Position numbers and translations under genes: made by a program. From assembly GCA_039818985.1 (NCBI GenBank), contig JBCBSU010000001.1, positions 1,886,367 through 1,950,366 of the forward strand: a DNA stretch of 64,000 nt, written 5' to 3'. This document shows, one piece after another, positions 25,579-36,100 of this stretch. A model generated the notes under the pieces. The model was not told the origin of the DNA. It did no database searches and was given only the letters and a program-made list of their open reading frames with translations. The stretch's first letter is position 1; the number at the start of each line of letters is the position of its first letter. Source of the stretch: Pseudomonadota bacterium. GTDB lineage: Bacteria > Pseudomonadota > Alphaproteobacteria > Sphingomonadales > Sphingomonadaceae.

Positions 25579-26580
25579 CTATTCGGCACCATCCGCCAGA
25601 TTGCGCGGCTGACCGATATGCGTCACATCATCCATTGCCTGTTTGCGCACCCGGGTCTGTGCCGAAACCAGTTTCAGCATGAGCTTGAGATCCTGTTCAC
25701 GCAGCTTGAGTGCTGAATCCGCCCATAGCTCAACAACGGCCTGCAATTCCTCGAGGCGGATATCAGCGACCAGATTCATCGCGCGGTTCGAGCCGAGGCG
25801 CCCGCTGAGACGGCGTTTTTCGCGTCTGATGAACTTGCGCACCGCAGCCACGCCTTCGCCGGGTTCGACCAGTTCGTGCACCAGTCCCATATCGTACAGC
25901 TCTTCGGCGATATAGGTCTTGCCGCCCATGATCATGCGTTCAGCCATGGCGGTGCCCAGCTTGCGCGACAAGATGCAATGCGCCCCCATTCCCGGGAACA
26001 GACCGAACATCGTCTCCGGCAGCCCGAATTTACTGCCTTTTTCGGCGATGATCAGGTCGAAGGAGAGCAACGCCTCGAAACCGCCGCCCAGTGCGTCACC
26101 CTCGACCAGGCCGATAGTGACCATCGGCAGATCCAGCGCATGCATATTGCGGTGCAGGATCCCGACACATTTGCGGCCATAATCGACCAGTGCCTCGCGA
26201 TTGCCGGCACGTATATGCGACACAAACAGATCGAGATCGCCACCATAGCAGAACACGCCGGGGCAGCGCGACCCCAATACGAGAAAGCTGAGCGGCAGCT
26301 TGTCCGGCCCGAAACTGGTGCGGATGGCATTCTGCCAGCGGCGGAAATCATCGAGCATTGATGGGTTGAAGCTGGGTCGCCCAATCGGGTTCATATAGGT
26401 CCAGAGCGTCGCCTGATCCTGTTCATAAAGACAGTCCAGTTCGCCAAGTCGATAGAGATCGGGATCGACGGCCAGGCGATTGCGGGTTTCTGCTTCGCGC
26501 TGGCGCAAAAGGCCGTTGACATCGGCGCGAACGTTTAACGCACTGGTATCAGTAGCGTTTTTATCATGCGCTATCCCCAT
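25579..26580 (-). CDS. rpfF: RpfF-like crotonase, putative diffusible signal factor synthase
   Basis: RpfF enzymes have thioesterase and dehydratase activity on 3-hydroxyacyl-ACP and make cis-2-unsaturated fatty acid signals. This protein shows the RpfF pattern: GGDLDLFVSHIRAGNREAL, GLVEGDALGGGFEALLSFDLIIAE, FGLPETMFGLFPGMGAH, MGLVHELVEPGEGVAAV and a C-terminal helical part. The two catalytic glutamates known from Xanthomonas RpfF (in GGGFEA and GLPE) are conserved. ATG 26580 is preferred: GGAG lies 8 bases upstream, and the frame beyond it to 26655 lacks one. This gives 333 residues. The neighbouring membrane GGDEF-EAL protein suggests a signal-to-cyclic-di-GMP link. A plain enoyl-CoA hydratase is the alternative. 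Confidence 0.82.
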   Translation of the reverse strand: MGIAHDKNATDTSALNVRADVNGLLRQREAETRNRLAVDPDLYRLGELDCLYEQDQATLWTYMNPIGRPSFNPSMLDDFRRWQNAIRTSFGPDKLPLSFLVLGSRCPGVFCYGGDLDLFVSHIRAGNREALVDYGRKCVGILHRNMHALDLPMVTIGLVEGDALGGGFEALLSFDLIIAEKGSKFGLPETMFGLFPGMGAHCILSRKLGTAMAERMIMGGKTYIAEELYDMGLVHELVEPGEGVAAVRKFIRREKRRLSGRLGSNRAMNLVADIRLEELQAVVELWADSALKLREQDLKLMLKLVSAQTRVRKQAMDDVTHIGQPRNLADGAE

Positions 26581-26859
26581 TGCCACGCTCCATGCCGTTT
26601 GCGACTTTTCTTGTGTCTTATGAATAGCGTCGGAAGTGGATCCTTTGCAAACCATTAACCATAGAAAACGACAAATTCTTTTCAGTTCACCGTATTTTAT
26701 TTAGTTGCTTCTGAAATTATCAGATACTGTCCCGTCCTGAGACGTAACATATGTGCAACGACGGCTAACGGCTTGTAAAAAGGCTGTGCCGCGTAAAAAG
26801 ATGTATCATATTGGTCGCCGCCGGCAGGTCAGGACATCGCAACTGGTATCAAACGCGCA

Positions 26860-28188
26860 TCAACGCCCGCTGAAGCGTGGCTTGCGTTTCTCCAGAATGG
26901 CGTCGATCGCCTCGCGATGGTCGTCCATCTGCTGCAGCACGCCCTGCCAGATCGCCGCCTCATCGAGATGCTCGCTGAGCGACATGTCGCGCGCATCCTT
27001 CAGCAGCCGCTTCGACTTGCGCACCGCGGCCGGAGGATATTGCACTACCATTTCGGCCAGCTCTCCGGCCCGGGACAGCAGATCACCGGCGGGCAACACC
27101 TCACTGACCAGACCATAGTCAAGCGCCCTGGCGGCATCGATAAACTCACCGGTGAGCAGCATCTGGCTCGCCCGCGCCATACCGATGGTGCGCGGCAGCA
27201 ACCAGGCCCCGCCATCGCCCGGTATGATCCCGACGCGCAGAAAGCTCTCGGCAAACACCGCCTTGTCGGCGGCGATACGGATATCGCACATACAGGCCAG
27301 GTCGCACCCGGCACCAATGGCATGGCCGTTGATAGCGGCAATTACCGGGACCGACATCGCATCCATGGTCCGCGGGATACGCTGGATATGATCGCGATAC
27401 CATTGCTCGAGCTCGAGCGGGCTCATCTGCTGCTCGGCAGTGAGCGCCCTGATCTGCTTGATATTGCCGCCGGAGCAGAAACTGTCTCCTGCCCCGGTCA
27501 ATATGGCGCAGCTGACGTTACTGTCGGCCTCGGCGGCATCAAGCGCATCGACAAGTGCCGCAATCACCTCTTCGGACAGCGCATTGCGCGCGCCGGGCCG
27601 GTTGAGAGTGATGGTGGCGATGCGGCCATCGACTTCATAGAGCACCGGCGGACCGACAATCTCGGCATCGGCAACATCGCTTCCATATTCGGTTGCGTCA
27701 CCGACAGGGCGCACCCGCTTTTTCTTGTCGGCATAGTCGCCGCCATGGAACAACAGCGGCGGCTTGGCATCATGCTCGAACCCCACCACTTCACCGACAA
27801 AGATGACATGATCGCCGCCCTCATAGGCATGGCGGGTGCGGCAGCGGAAGCGCGCGGTGCAGCCTTCGAGCAGGGGTAGCCCGCTACCGGCGATATCAAG
27901 TCCGGCGAATTTGTCGTCCATGCGCGAGGCGAAACGGTTCGACAGGTCATCCTGATCACTGGCGAGGATATGCACCGCAAATTCCTCTGCTGCCTCGAAC
28001 ACCGACATGCAGCGTGAGGTTCTGGCGAGCGACCATAGTATCAGCGGCGGGTCGAGCGAGACCGAGTTGAAGCTGTTGGCGGTAACACCTACCGGCGTGC
28101 CATCAGCGCTGCGCGCGGTAACGATGGTGACGCCGGTGGCAAACTGGCCCAGTGCATCGCGAAATGTGCGGGGATCGAAACTGTTCAT
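26860..28188 (-). CDS. Flavin reductase-enoyl-CoA hydratase fusion
   Basis: Two complete domains lie in one 442-residue frame. Residues 1-165 are a flavin reductase-like split barrel (FRDALGQFATGVTIVTA, VGVTANSFNSVSLDPPLILWSL, HVIFVGEV), the type that supplies reduced FMN/FAD to monooxygenases. Residues about 178-442 are a crotonase with oxyanion-hole segments SFCSGGNIKQ and NGHAIGAGCDLACMCDIRIA. The catalytic carboxylate region reads LRVGIIPGDGGAWLLPR. No frameshift or stop separates them. It may couple acyl-CoA hydration with a flavin-dependent step. It lies 280 bases upstream of the RpfF-like gene on the same strand, which is suggestive but not proof of a common pathway. Confidence 0.85.
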   Translation of the reverse strand: MNSFDPRTFRDALGQFATGVTIVTARSADGTPVGVTANSFNSVSLDPPLILWSLARTSRCMSVFEAAEEFAVHILASDQDDLSNRFASRMDDKFAGLDIAGSGLPLLEGCTARFRCRTRHAYEGGDHVIFVGEVVGFEHDAKPPLLFHGGDYADKKKRVRPVGDATEYGSDVADAEIVGPPVLYEVDGRIATITLNRPGARNALSEEVIAALVDALDAAEADSNVSCAILTGAGDSFCSGGNIKQIRALTAEQQMSPLELEQWYRDHIQRIPRTMDAMSVPVIAAINGHAIGAGCDLACMCDIRIAADKAVFAESFLRVGIIPGDGGAWLLPRTIGMARASQMLLTGEFIDAARALDYGLVSEVLPAGDLLSRAGELAEMVVQYPPAAVRKSKRLLKDARDMSLSEHLDEAAIWQGVLQQMDDHREAIDAILEKRKPRFSGR

Positions 28189-28312
28189 GCCGGGTTTATG
28201 GGGTGCCGCGACGGTCTTTGCAATTCCGTGCTTTGCAAGACCACCGGATTTTGGCTAAACTGGTTCTGCGCAAGGGGACTGCGCCGGATCACAAGGATTG
28301 GGGCCGACCCTC

Positions 28313-29449
28313 ATGTCTCAGGAATTTGAAGCGATCGGAACCATGGCAGAAGGTGCCATGGCAGGCCGGGTGTTTGAAAAGCGCGACGGCGAGACCAGCG
28401 CCGACGCCGCGCATGGCGAAGCCTGTCTCAATTGCGGTACAACGCTGATCGGCTCGCATTGCCATGTCTGCGGCCAGCCCGCACATATTCACCGCTCGAT
28501 AAGCGCCTTCTGGCACGACATCTTGCACGGGGTGCTGCATTTTGACGGCAAGTTCTGGAACACTTTGCCGCTTCTGGCATGGAAGCCGGGCGAACTGACC
28601 CGGCGCTATGTCCATGGCGAGCGCGCCAAATTCATCTCACCCATGGCGCTGTTCCTGTTCGCCATATTCATGATGTTTGCCATCTTCTCCTTTGTCGGCT
28701 CTCCCGGCTTGTCGAACGCCAGTACAGACAGTGACGGCGAGGTAACGCCGATCGACTGGAGCTGGCAAACGGACCAGCAAAACCTGGCCGAGGTAGAAGC
28801 CCTGATTGCCGAAAAACAGGCAAAGCTGGAGCAGGAAGCTCTCTCCGAAGCGGAACGCGACAAATTACAGGGAGAAATCAACGCCGAAAAGGGCAAAGCC
28901 AATGCGCTATCCTTCGCCACTACCGGCTCTGTCCGATATCCCGAGCTTGTAGATGATGATGGCGACATTGCCGGGCTGGACTCCGAAGGCAATGTCGATA
29001 CCGGCGTACCCTGGCTCAACAAATGGGTGACCAACGCCGCCAAAAAAGCCAATAGCAACCCGGAGCTGCTGCTCTACAAGCTCAAATCCAACGGCTATAA
29101 GTTCGCCTGGCTGCTGATCCCGCTATCCATACCCTTTGTCTGGCTGGTCACCATCGGCAAGCGCGGCCACCGCTTTTACGATCATGCGGTGTTCACCACC
29201 TATTCGCTGGCCTTCATGTCGCTGCTGTTCATTGCCTGTGCGCTATCGGTAAAGTTCAACATTCTTCCCGGACTGGTGATTCCGCTGGCAGTGCTTTACG
29301 CGCCATTCCATCTCTACCGCCAGCTGCGCCATGCCTATGGCTTTTCGCGCATAGGCACGGTGTTCCGTTTCATCGTGCTGTTCGCCTTTATCAACATCAT
29401 CAGCGTGCTGTTTCTGATGATCCTGATCGCACTCGGGCTGCTCGGCTGA
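28313..29449 (+). CDS. DUF3667-type membrane protein with N-terminal zinc ribbon
   Basis: The 378-residue protein begins with a polar stretch, then a zinc-ribbon-like CLNCGTTLIGSHCHVCGQP. The conserved DUF3667 segment follows (SAFWHDILHGVLHFDGKFWNTLPLLAWKPGELTRRYVHGERAKFISPMALF), leading into a membrane helix. A charged coiled region (about 150-200) sits outside the membrane, and three or four more helices fill the C-terminal 140 residues. The ATG at 28313 is used; a TTG five codons upstream is possible. The family's function is unknown. It is divergent from the fusion gene. Confidence 0.8.
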   Translation: MSQEFEAIGTMAEGAMAGRVFEKRDGETSADAAHGEACLNCGTTLIGSHCHVCGQPAHIHRSISAFWHDILHGVLHFDGKFWNTLPLLAWKPGELTRRYVHGERAKFISPMALFLFAIFMMFAIFSFVGSPGLSNASTDSDGEVTPIDWSWQTDQQNLAEVEALIAEKQAKLEQEALSEAERDKLQGEINAEKGKANALSFATTGSVRYPELVDDDGDIAGLDSEGNVDTGVPWLNKWVTNAAKKANSNPELLLYKLKSNGYKFAWLLIPLSIPFVWLVTIGKRGHRFYDHAVFTTYSLAFMSLLFIACALSVKFNILPGLVIPLAVLYAPFHLYRQLRHAYGFSRIGTVFRFIVLFAFINIISVLFLMILIALGLLG

Positions 29450-29470
29450 TCTTACCGCACATCTGATGCT

Positions 29471-31333
29471 TCAATCGGCTGAAGGACGCATCTTGCCTTT
29501 CAGTTGCTGTTCCCATTCAGCACGCATCTCGCGCGCTTTTTGCATGTAAGCGTCATTGTCCTGCACCGGAATGTCTATATCATACAGACCGGCAAGCTCC
29601 ACCATGGAGCTACGATCGACTTGCTCAAATACCGCCATCATGCGTTCTGCTTCCGGACGCTCTATCCCAAGCGCTTCCAGTGCGGAACGCGCAGCGCGAA
29701 GTGAGCTGTCATAGGTCTCGCGAATAATGTCCCGGCAACCAACCGACCAAAGATCATAGACATGGGTACGGTCAATGGCGCGAGCCACCACATGCACATG
29801 CGGAAAGGCTTTGCAGACATATCGCGCAAGCTGGGTAATGGCCTGTTTGTCATCAATCGCAATGACCAGGATATGCGCATTCTCCAACCCTGCCGCTTCC
29901 AGCAGATCATGTCGGGTCGCATCCCCGTAATGCACGCGCATGCCGAAGCTCCGCAGCATTTCCAGCTGATCAGAGCTGTAATCGACAACGACTGTGTCAT
30001 AACCTGCGCCCGACAATGCGCGATTGACGATACCGCCAAAACGGCCATGCCCGGCAATGATGATCTTGGCGTCGGAGTCTATCTCATCCGCTTCGCGCTC
30101 CTGCTCGACCGAATAGCGAGGGGCAATGACACGATCATAGAGAATGAAGAGCGCCGGCGTCACCAGCATCGACAGGGCAACGACCAATAGCAATATGTCA
30201 GCAATGTCCGTTGGCAAGGCGGCACTGGCGACAGAGAATGACAGCAGCACAAAGCCGAATTCACCTGCCTGCGCCAATCCCAGGCTAAACAGCCATTTGT
30301 CGCCGCCCGCAATTTTGAAAACACGCGCCAGAACGGACAGTACCGCGATCTTGAGAATGATGAGCCCCAGGGTCAGGCCGATAACCAGCGAGACATTTGC
30401 AAACAGAAAAGCAAAATCTATCCCCGCACCGACCGTCATGAAAAAGATGCCCAGAAATATCCCCTTGAACGGGTTGATATCGCTTTCCAGCTCATGGCGA
30501 AATTCGCTGTTGGCCATCACGACGCCGGCCAGGAATGTGCCGAGCGCTGCTGACAGGCCCACCATCGTCATCAGGATCGTGATGGCCAGAACGATCATCA
30601 GTGCCGTCATCACAAAGAGCTCACGCAGCCGGGCACGCGAGACAAAGCGGAAGACTGGGTCAGTCAGATAGCGGCCAGCAAAGATCACTGCGCCAATGGC
30701 TGCAACCGTAACAATAGCCGTTTGCCAGGCAGGCAGATTCTCCACCAGGTTGAGATGAAGCGCGCCCTCGCCGGCTGCATGGCTATCGACTGCTGCCGTG
30801 CCACTCCCGGCCAGTTCCGGAAGAGCCAGCAGGGGAATGACGACCAGCATCGGGATAACTGCGATGTCCTGAAACAGCAGCACCGCAAAACTGGCCTGTC
30901 CGCCATCGCTTTTTAACAGCCCTTTCTCATTCAGGGTCTGGTTGACAATGGCTGTCGAGGACAAGGCCAGGATCATTCCGATCGCAATCCCCACGGTCCA
31001 GGGCTGACTGAACAGCAGCGCAATAGCGCATACGATCAGAGCCGTGATCCCGACCTGCAGGCCGCCCAACGCGAAAATTCGCGCACGCATGTCCCACAGC
31101 GCTCTGGGGCTCATTTCCAGCCCGATGATAAACAGCATCATCACAACACCAAATTCGGAGAAATGCTGCATCCCGGTCACATCTGCGCCAACAAAGCTCA
31201 GCACAGGCCCCAGTGCGATCCCGGCGAGCAAATATCCCAATACCGATCCCAATCCGGACCGCTTCGCCAATGGCACAGCGATAATCCCGGCAAGGAACAG
31301 CGCAAAAGTGATGATCATGAATTCATTGGACAT
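29471..31333 (-). CDS. KefB/KefC-type monovalent cation:proton antiporter
   Basis: The 620-residue protein has an N-terminal Na+/H+ exchanger domain with about 12 membrane helices (residues 1-385: SVLGYLLAGIALGP, FGVVMMLFIIGLEMSPRALW) and a C-terminal RCK/TrkA-N nucleotide-binding domain (IIIAGHGRFGGIVNRALSGAGYDTVVVD). It ends in a charged helical tail. Such proteins exchange potassium for protons and in enterobacteria protect against electrophiles through glutathione adducts. The ATG at 31333 removes a 21-residue extension without a ribosome binding site. A GST-family gene lies next upstream on the same strand, which fits an electrophile-defence role. Confidence 0.9.
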   Translation of the reverse strand: MSNEFMIITFALFLAGIIAVPLAKRSGLGSVLGYLLAGIALGPVLSFVGADVTGMQHFSEFGVVMMLFIIGLEMSPRALWDMRARIFALGGLQVGITALIVCAIALLFSQPWTVGIAIGMILALSSTAIVNQTLNEKGLLKSDGGQASFAVLLFQDIAVIPMLVVIPLLALPELAGSGTAAVDSHAAGEGALHLNLVENLPAWQTAIVTVAAIGAVIFAGRYLTDPVFRFVSRARLRELFVMTALMIVLAITILMTMVGLSAALGTFLAGVVMANSEFRHELESDINPFKGIFLGIFFMTVGAGIDFAFLFANVSLVIGLTLGLIILKIAVLSVLARVFKIAGGDKWLFSLGLAQAGEFGFVLLSFSVASAALPTDIADILLLVVALSMLVTPALFILYDRVIAPRYSVEQEREADEIDSDAKIIIAGHGRFGGIVNRALSGAGYDTVVVDYSSDQLEMLRSFGMRVHYGDATRHDLLEAAGLENAHILVIAIDDKQAITQLARYVCKAFPHVHVVARAIDRTHVYDLWSVGCRDIIRETYDSSLRAARSALEALGIERPEAERMMAVFEQVDRSSMVELAGLYDIDIPVQDNDAYMQKAREMRAEWEQQLKGKMRPSAD

Positions 31334-31522
31334 GCGGGCATCCCTAATTGCTGGCGCAGAAACCTGCAAAGGCCATCTTATCGGCACCTGCACCAATTAA
31401 GAGCTTACAAAGCTCTATCTTGGCGCATTGCGCGATATACAGTTATGGCTTGGAGATGGCCGAACATGGCCCTGTCTGTCACTTCCCAATGTTGCCTGAC
31501 AGCACATTGTGCTGGTGCCGGA

Positions 31523-32611
31523 TCAATCGGCCAGAACGAGCCGGTGGTCAACAAAATCAAGCCGCTGCGGCAGGCGGAAATCGCGAAACGCGCTGCCGTC
31601 CACTGCATCGAGCAGCGCATCGGCACGCACCCGTGCATCGCCCTGCAGCGCCCGATAGGCGTCAAGCGGGCGCTGGTGCATCCACAGGCTGAACAGCGTC
31701 GCTGCCCGCGCGCCACTGGTGCCTTCGATCGTGAACGGCGCAAAGCCAACCGCGCGCGGCAGTTCCTCGCCCGCATTTTCTGTTGCCCATCCCGCCAGCA
31801 TATCGGCGCTGATCTGCAGCCAGGGAATATGCTCCGCCATCATCCGCCGCAGCACCGGATAGAGCGTTTCGGGAATCGCATCGTCATCAAGAAAACTGCC
31901 CGATAGCGGCGTTTCGACCTGCACCATGCGTTCGACCCAGAGTGCGACATTGGGCGCCAGTCGCTGCATGATCTCGCCCGAGGCCGGATCGCGATAAAGA
32001 TGCGCATAAAGCGGGCCGATCAGGCCATAATCACCTATACTGGGCTGTGACCCGAGCAGATAGTCCTGGGCGGCAAAATGTGTATCCAGATCAGCGAGTA
32101 ACGCCTCATAGCTCGCTTCAATTGCCGGGATCGTCGCTTCGTTGATGCCGAGGACCGGACAGAAGCCCTTGAACGCGGTGCCGCGCTCCTTGCCGACAGC
32201 ATATTGTTCTTCCGGCGTACCATCGGGATGGGCTACCTTGCCAAATTCGGAATAGGCCCATTCCTCATTATAGTTCCAACGATAATGCATTGCCGGGATG
32301 GTCAGCCATTCATCGCCATAGCTTTCGAACAGCAGCGCCACCAGATGCTGTACGGGCGTTTCGGGATAGACCGAAGGACCCTCGGCAACACCCTCATAAT
32401 GATCGATAATCTTTGTTGTGTCCTGGATGATTTCGCCATTGGCGAGCTGCAGCACCGGGATCACCGGACGGCCGACCGCAGGAATGATGATGTCGCGATA
32501 GACTTCGGGCCGCGACAGCGCTTCGCGATAATCCACGCCCTTCCAGTCCATATAGGCGCGCGCCTTGCCCGAATAGAGCGACAGCGGCGCGGCGTAGAGA
32601 ATATCGGTCAT
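31523..32611 (-). CDS. Glutathione S-transferase family protein, long form
   Basis: The N-terminal thioredoxin-like domain (about 1-80: ILYAAPLSLYSGKARAYMDWKGVDYRE, VPVLQL-type IPVLQLANGEIIQDTTKIIDHYE) is followed by an all-helical C-terminal domain. At 362 residues it is about 130 longer than classical GSTs and has an extra C-terminal helical region. It probably conjugates glutathione to, or isomerises, an unknown electrophile in the cytosol. A near-CRP-type palindrome stands 36 bases upstream of the ATG. The co-directional antiporter gene downstream is about 190 bases away. Confidence 0.85.
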   Translation of the reverse strand: MTDILYAAPLSLYSGKARAYMDWKGVDYREALSRPEVYRDIIIPAVGRPVIPVLQLANGEIIQDTTKIIDHYEGVAEGPSVYPETPVQHLVALLFESYGDEWLTIPAMHYRWNYNEEWAYSEFGKVAHPDGTPEEQYAVGKERGTAFKGFCPVLGINEATIPAIEASYEALLADLDTHFAAQDYLLGSQPSIGDYGLIGPLYAHLYRDPASGEIMQRLAPNVALWVERMVQVETPLSGSFLDDDAIPETLYPVLRRMMAEHIPWLQISADMLAGWATENAGEELPRAVGFAPFTIEGTSGARAATLFSLWMHQRPLDAYRALQGDARVRADALLDAVDGSAFRDFRLPQRLDFVDHRLVLAD

Positions 32612-32646
32612 GCGGTGTCTTTCCTCTCAGTCGCCAGCGCGCTATG

Positions 32647-32663
32647 CTGTGAAACAGTCACAG
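32647..32663. promoter_or_regulatory. CRP-like palindrome upstream of the GST gene
   Basis: CTGTGA (32647-32652) and TCACAG (32658-32663) are separated by five bases. The half-sites match those of the 7148-7165 operator, but the spacer is one base short of the Crp consensus, so this is a weaker candidate. Confidence 0.35.
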
Positions 32664-32705
32664 GCGATGCGCAAGCACTGTTACGGTTGAGAGATGACCG
32701 GGTGA

Positions 32706-33107
32706 TCAGTCTTCGGTTAAGGGAAGGAAGCGGCGCACGACATCCTTGGTCAGCCGCGCCGGACGCAGCGTCTCGGCATCGATGCAGCACCAGCTCGATT
32801 TGACTTCGGCCAGCACTTCCTCGCCACGGCTGATGACGGTGTCGTAAAAGGCGCGCGCGCCATGCACTTTCTCAAGGATCACGGTGGCAATCACCTCGTC
32901 ATCGAGAAAAGCCGGCTTGCGATAGGTGATCTCATGTTTGAGCGCGACCCAGAGATGTTCGGCCACGGCCGTCGGCGGCGCGATCTTCTCCCAATGAGCG
33001 ATCACAGCATCCTGTACCCAGTTGAGATAATGCGCATTATTGACATGCCCCATGAAATCAATTTCAGAGGCGGAGACGCTGATGGGATGGTGATGCTGGC
33101 GCGACAT
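32706..33107 (-). CDS. Acyl-CoA thioesterase, hot-dog fold
   Basis: This is a 133-residue protein of the 4-hydroxybenzoyl-CoA thioesterase/YbgC group. It has the active-site pattern SEIDFMGHVNNAHYLNWVQDAV, in which the Asp is catalytic, followed by the VALKHEITYRKPAFLDDEV strand pair. It hydrolyses a short acyl-CoA or acyl-ACP; the substrate cannot be read from sequence. It is transcribed in the same direction as the GST gene, 94 bases apart, with the palindrome at 32647-32663 between them. Confidence 0.88.
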   Translation of the reverse strand: MSRQHHHPISVSASEIDFMGHVNNAHYLNWVQDAVIAHWEKIAPPTAVAEHLWVALKHEITYRKPAFLDDEVIATVILEKVHGARAFYDTVISRGEEVLAEVKSSWCCIDAETLRPARLTKDVVRRFLPLTED

Positions 33108-33184
33108 ATGCTGACAGTAATGTCAGTAATGCCCGAATGAAAGCGGAAAATTGCCGCGTTGCACAATTAGCCTGTAACATCGCG

Positions 33185-36100
33185 TCAGTAATCGCGCGAT
33201 ATACGGGCATTAACGCCTTGGCGACCAATGGTCGAGATGGTCGACAGGATCGACAGCCAACGGGTAATCTGGAACTCGGCCTGAGTTGCCGAATAGCCAG
33301 CGCCATCGGTAATCACTTCGACATAGACACGCCGGGTGATATATTTGCCCGCTGCAATGCTGGTACCGGCATCGATTGACGGATCGGCGGCGATTATGCG
33401 CAGCCGGTCGAGCCCCACCGCACCGCGCAGCGCGTTGATCGGATCGAGACCGCCACCGCCCCGCAGCGATGCCAGCGCAGCGGCAAGCTGTACCGCCTCG
33501 GCAGCGGAAATATCGGTCACCGAAGACCCGAAAATCAGTCTTGCCAGCAGCTCATCCTCGGGCAGTGCCGGAATGCTGGCAAAGGTGATTTCGGGACGCA
33601 GCCCGGTACCGCGAACATTGATTGTGGCGTTGAGCCCCTGGAGATTGGCATTGGCTTCGATATCAAGCGTTGGATCAGGCGGTGAATTCTGCCGGAACCG
33701 GATGGCGCCGCGCTGAAGATCAAAGTCACGTCCGGCAAATTCATAATCGCCGCGTATCAGCTCGGCGAGACCGCTAATCTGTGGCTGGTTGACCGGTCCG
33801 GCGAGCGATATGTCGGCGCGCCATTCGCTGTCGAGACCCAGGCCACGCACGGCGATACGGTTGTCCGCCCGCGCCTTGATGGCATAGCGCCATGGGGTTG
33901 CCCGGGCGCGCGGCGGCGCCTCATCGGCACGGCGGTTGATCTCGCGATAGGCGATATTGGGCAATTCAGTGAGTGCACTGGTCTGGCCCAGCACGAACCG
34001 GCCGCGGTTGATCACCAGGTCACCGCCCAATGTGCCGCCAATACCATCGGACTTGATGGTGATCGGGCCAGTGACAACGGCACCGAAATCATCGCGGTCG
34101 AGCAGCTCCGCATTGTCCGCCTGCGCCGTGATGTCGAGCATCACGCCCCTCGGTCCACCGAGATCGATAATGCCGGAGCCGGTTACACTGCCGCCATTGG
34201 GTGCGGTGCCACTGAACCGGGCAAGGTTCAGCCGGGCACCTGAGAAACGGCCCTCAGCCACGATATCCTTGACCACCGTGCCCGAGACACTGCTTTCCAG
34301 CCGCGCATTACGGCTTTCGACCTGCCCGCGAACGCGCGGTTGATTCAAGCTGCCAGTGGCATCGGCGCTGAGCTGGACATTGCCGGTAATATCGAAAATG
34401 CTCAGGCCCACCAGCCGCCACAGCGCATCGGCGGGACCGTCATAGCGGATCTGGCCGAGCAGGTCGGCACGGGTGAATCGGCGAACGAGATCAGGGTTTT
34501 GTGGCATGTTGCTGAGCTTGAGCTGTGCCCGCCCCAACTCCCTGTCACCGTCACGGATAATGCTGCGCAGTGCCAGCCGGTCGGTGGTCAGGCTGGCGTT
34601 GACCGCCAGATCGACCGGACGCGAGGTCAGTGCCACGCTCGAGCGAGTCAGCCGGTTGAGCTGTAGCTTGGCGGTGCCGGTGGGCAGGCCGCGCCGGTTG
34701 AACTTGAGATCGAGCTGGCCTGAGGCGGTGCCGCCAAGCCCGAGATTCTCATAGGCAATATCAAGAACCGCCAGCGGCATGCGGCTGAGGCCGAAATCGA
34801 TGCGCGTGGTACGACCAACACGCCCGGAAGCAAGCATATAGCCATTGCCGATATTGAGCCGGGTCTTTTTCAGCTGCCAGCCGGCATCGGTACGGATCAT
34901 CGTACCCGCTTCGGGCATGGTGATACGGCGATCAGCATAGGCACCGTCGAGATCAAAGGATATCCGTTCCGGCCGGACCAGCGCCTCGCCCTGCAGCGCG
35001 AAGCGGCTGCCGCGCCGCCCGGCAATCGATCCTCTTATGCGGCCATTGCGCCCGACAAGATCGGCATTGGCGGCGAGCCGACCGATAAACAGATTGCCGC
35101 GCGACAACCCCTGGGCACTGATCGTGGCATCGACCGCCAAAGGACCATCGCCGAGTAATGCGGTAGCATCAACCGATCCCTGGCGGATGCGGATCGGCGT
35201 CGCACCGACAAACACGGCATTGTTTAACGTCAGATCGGCGGTGAGCCGGCTGCGTCCGCCATCGGGCTGCACAGCGACGGTGCCTGAGACTCCGCCGCCA
35301 CGCGCCTGCAAATCGCCGCGCAGCCCGGCATCGCCTGCAGTCAACACCCCGGTCACAACCGTGTCGGACAGCCGCAACGGATTGATGGCAATGCGGGTCA
35401 GACCATTGTCGAGCGCGGCAATATCGGCATTGCCGGTAAAGGCGCCGAGCACCGACTGGCCGTCAGCCGTCACGTTGAACCCGGTCTCGGTCGGCAATAT
35501 GGCGATTGTCACGTCACGAATGTCGAGTGCCGGATAAGGGCTGGCCAGCGCGATATTGGCAGCAGCGGAATCGCGCTGGCCATCAATATCGATATCAAAA
35601 CCGCCATAGCGCACATGGCTGCCCGCCGCGCTCAGCACGATCCGTCCATCAGGCTCGATGCGACCGCCACCGATAAACGCCAATTGTGTCACCGCGACAT
35701 CGGCATCGCGCACAAAGAGCGGCTGGCCCTGTGCCGCCTCGATAGCGGCGCTGAACCGTCCGGTCTCGCCAACATAGCGGGCAAAACTCTGATTGCTGAC
35801 TTCGGTAATCTCACCGCTAAGGTCGCTGCTTACCGCCCAACTCCGGCCGAAGCGAGCATCTACATTGGCACGGGCATCAAGCGTCAGGAGATTGTCAAAA
35901 GCAAAGCCGGGCGCGGCAACTGTGCCGGTGAACCGGTAATCCTGCTCAGCCAGCGCACCCGCAAGCGCAAGATCACCGCGAATATTGGGGCCGCGCAGGG
36001 CCAGTTCCTGCGAGGACAGACGCCCCTTTTCGAGCCGCAGCTCCCCCGACAGGCCCGCCTCTACGACAAGCCGGTCGAGCAACGGATTGGGCGTGGTAAT

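Noticed and set aside
31400-31416. AGAGCTT-ACA-AAGCTCT palindrome upstream of the antiporter gene
   Set aside because: Short, without T-run or known consensus; left unassigned.
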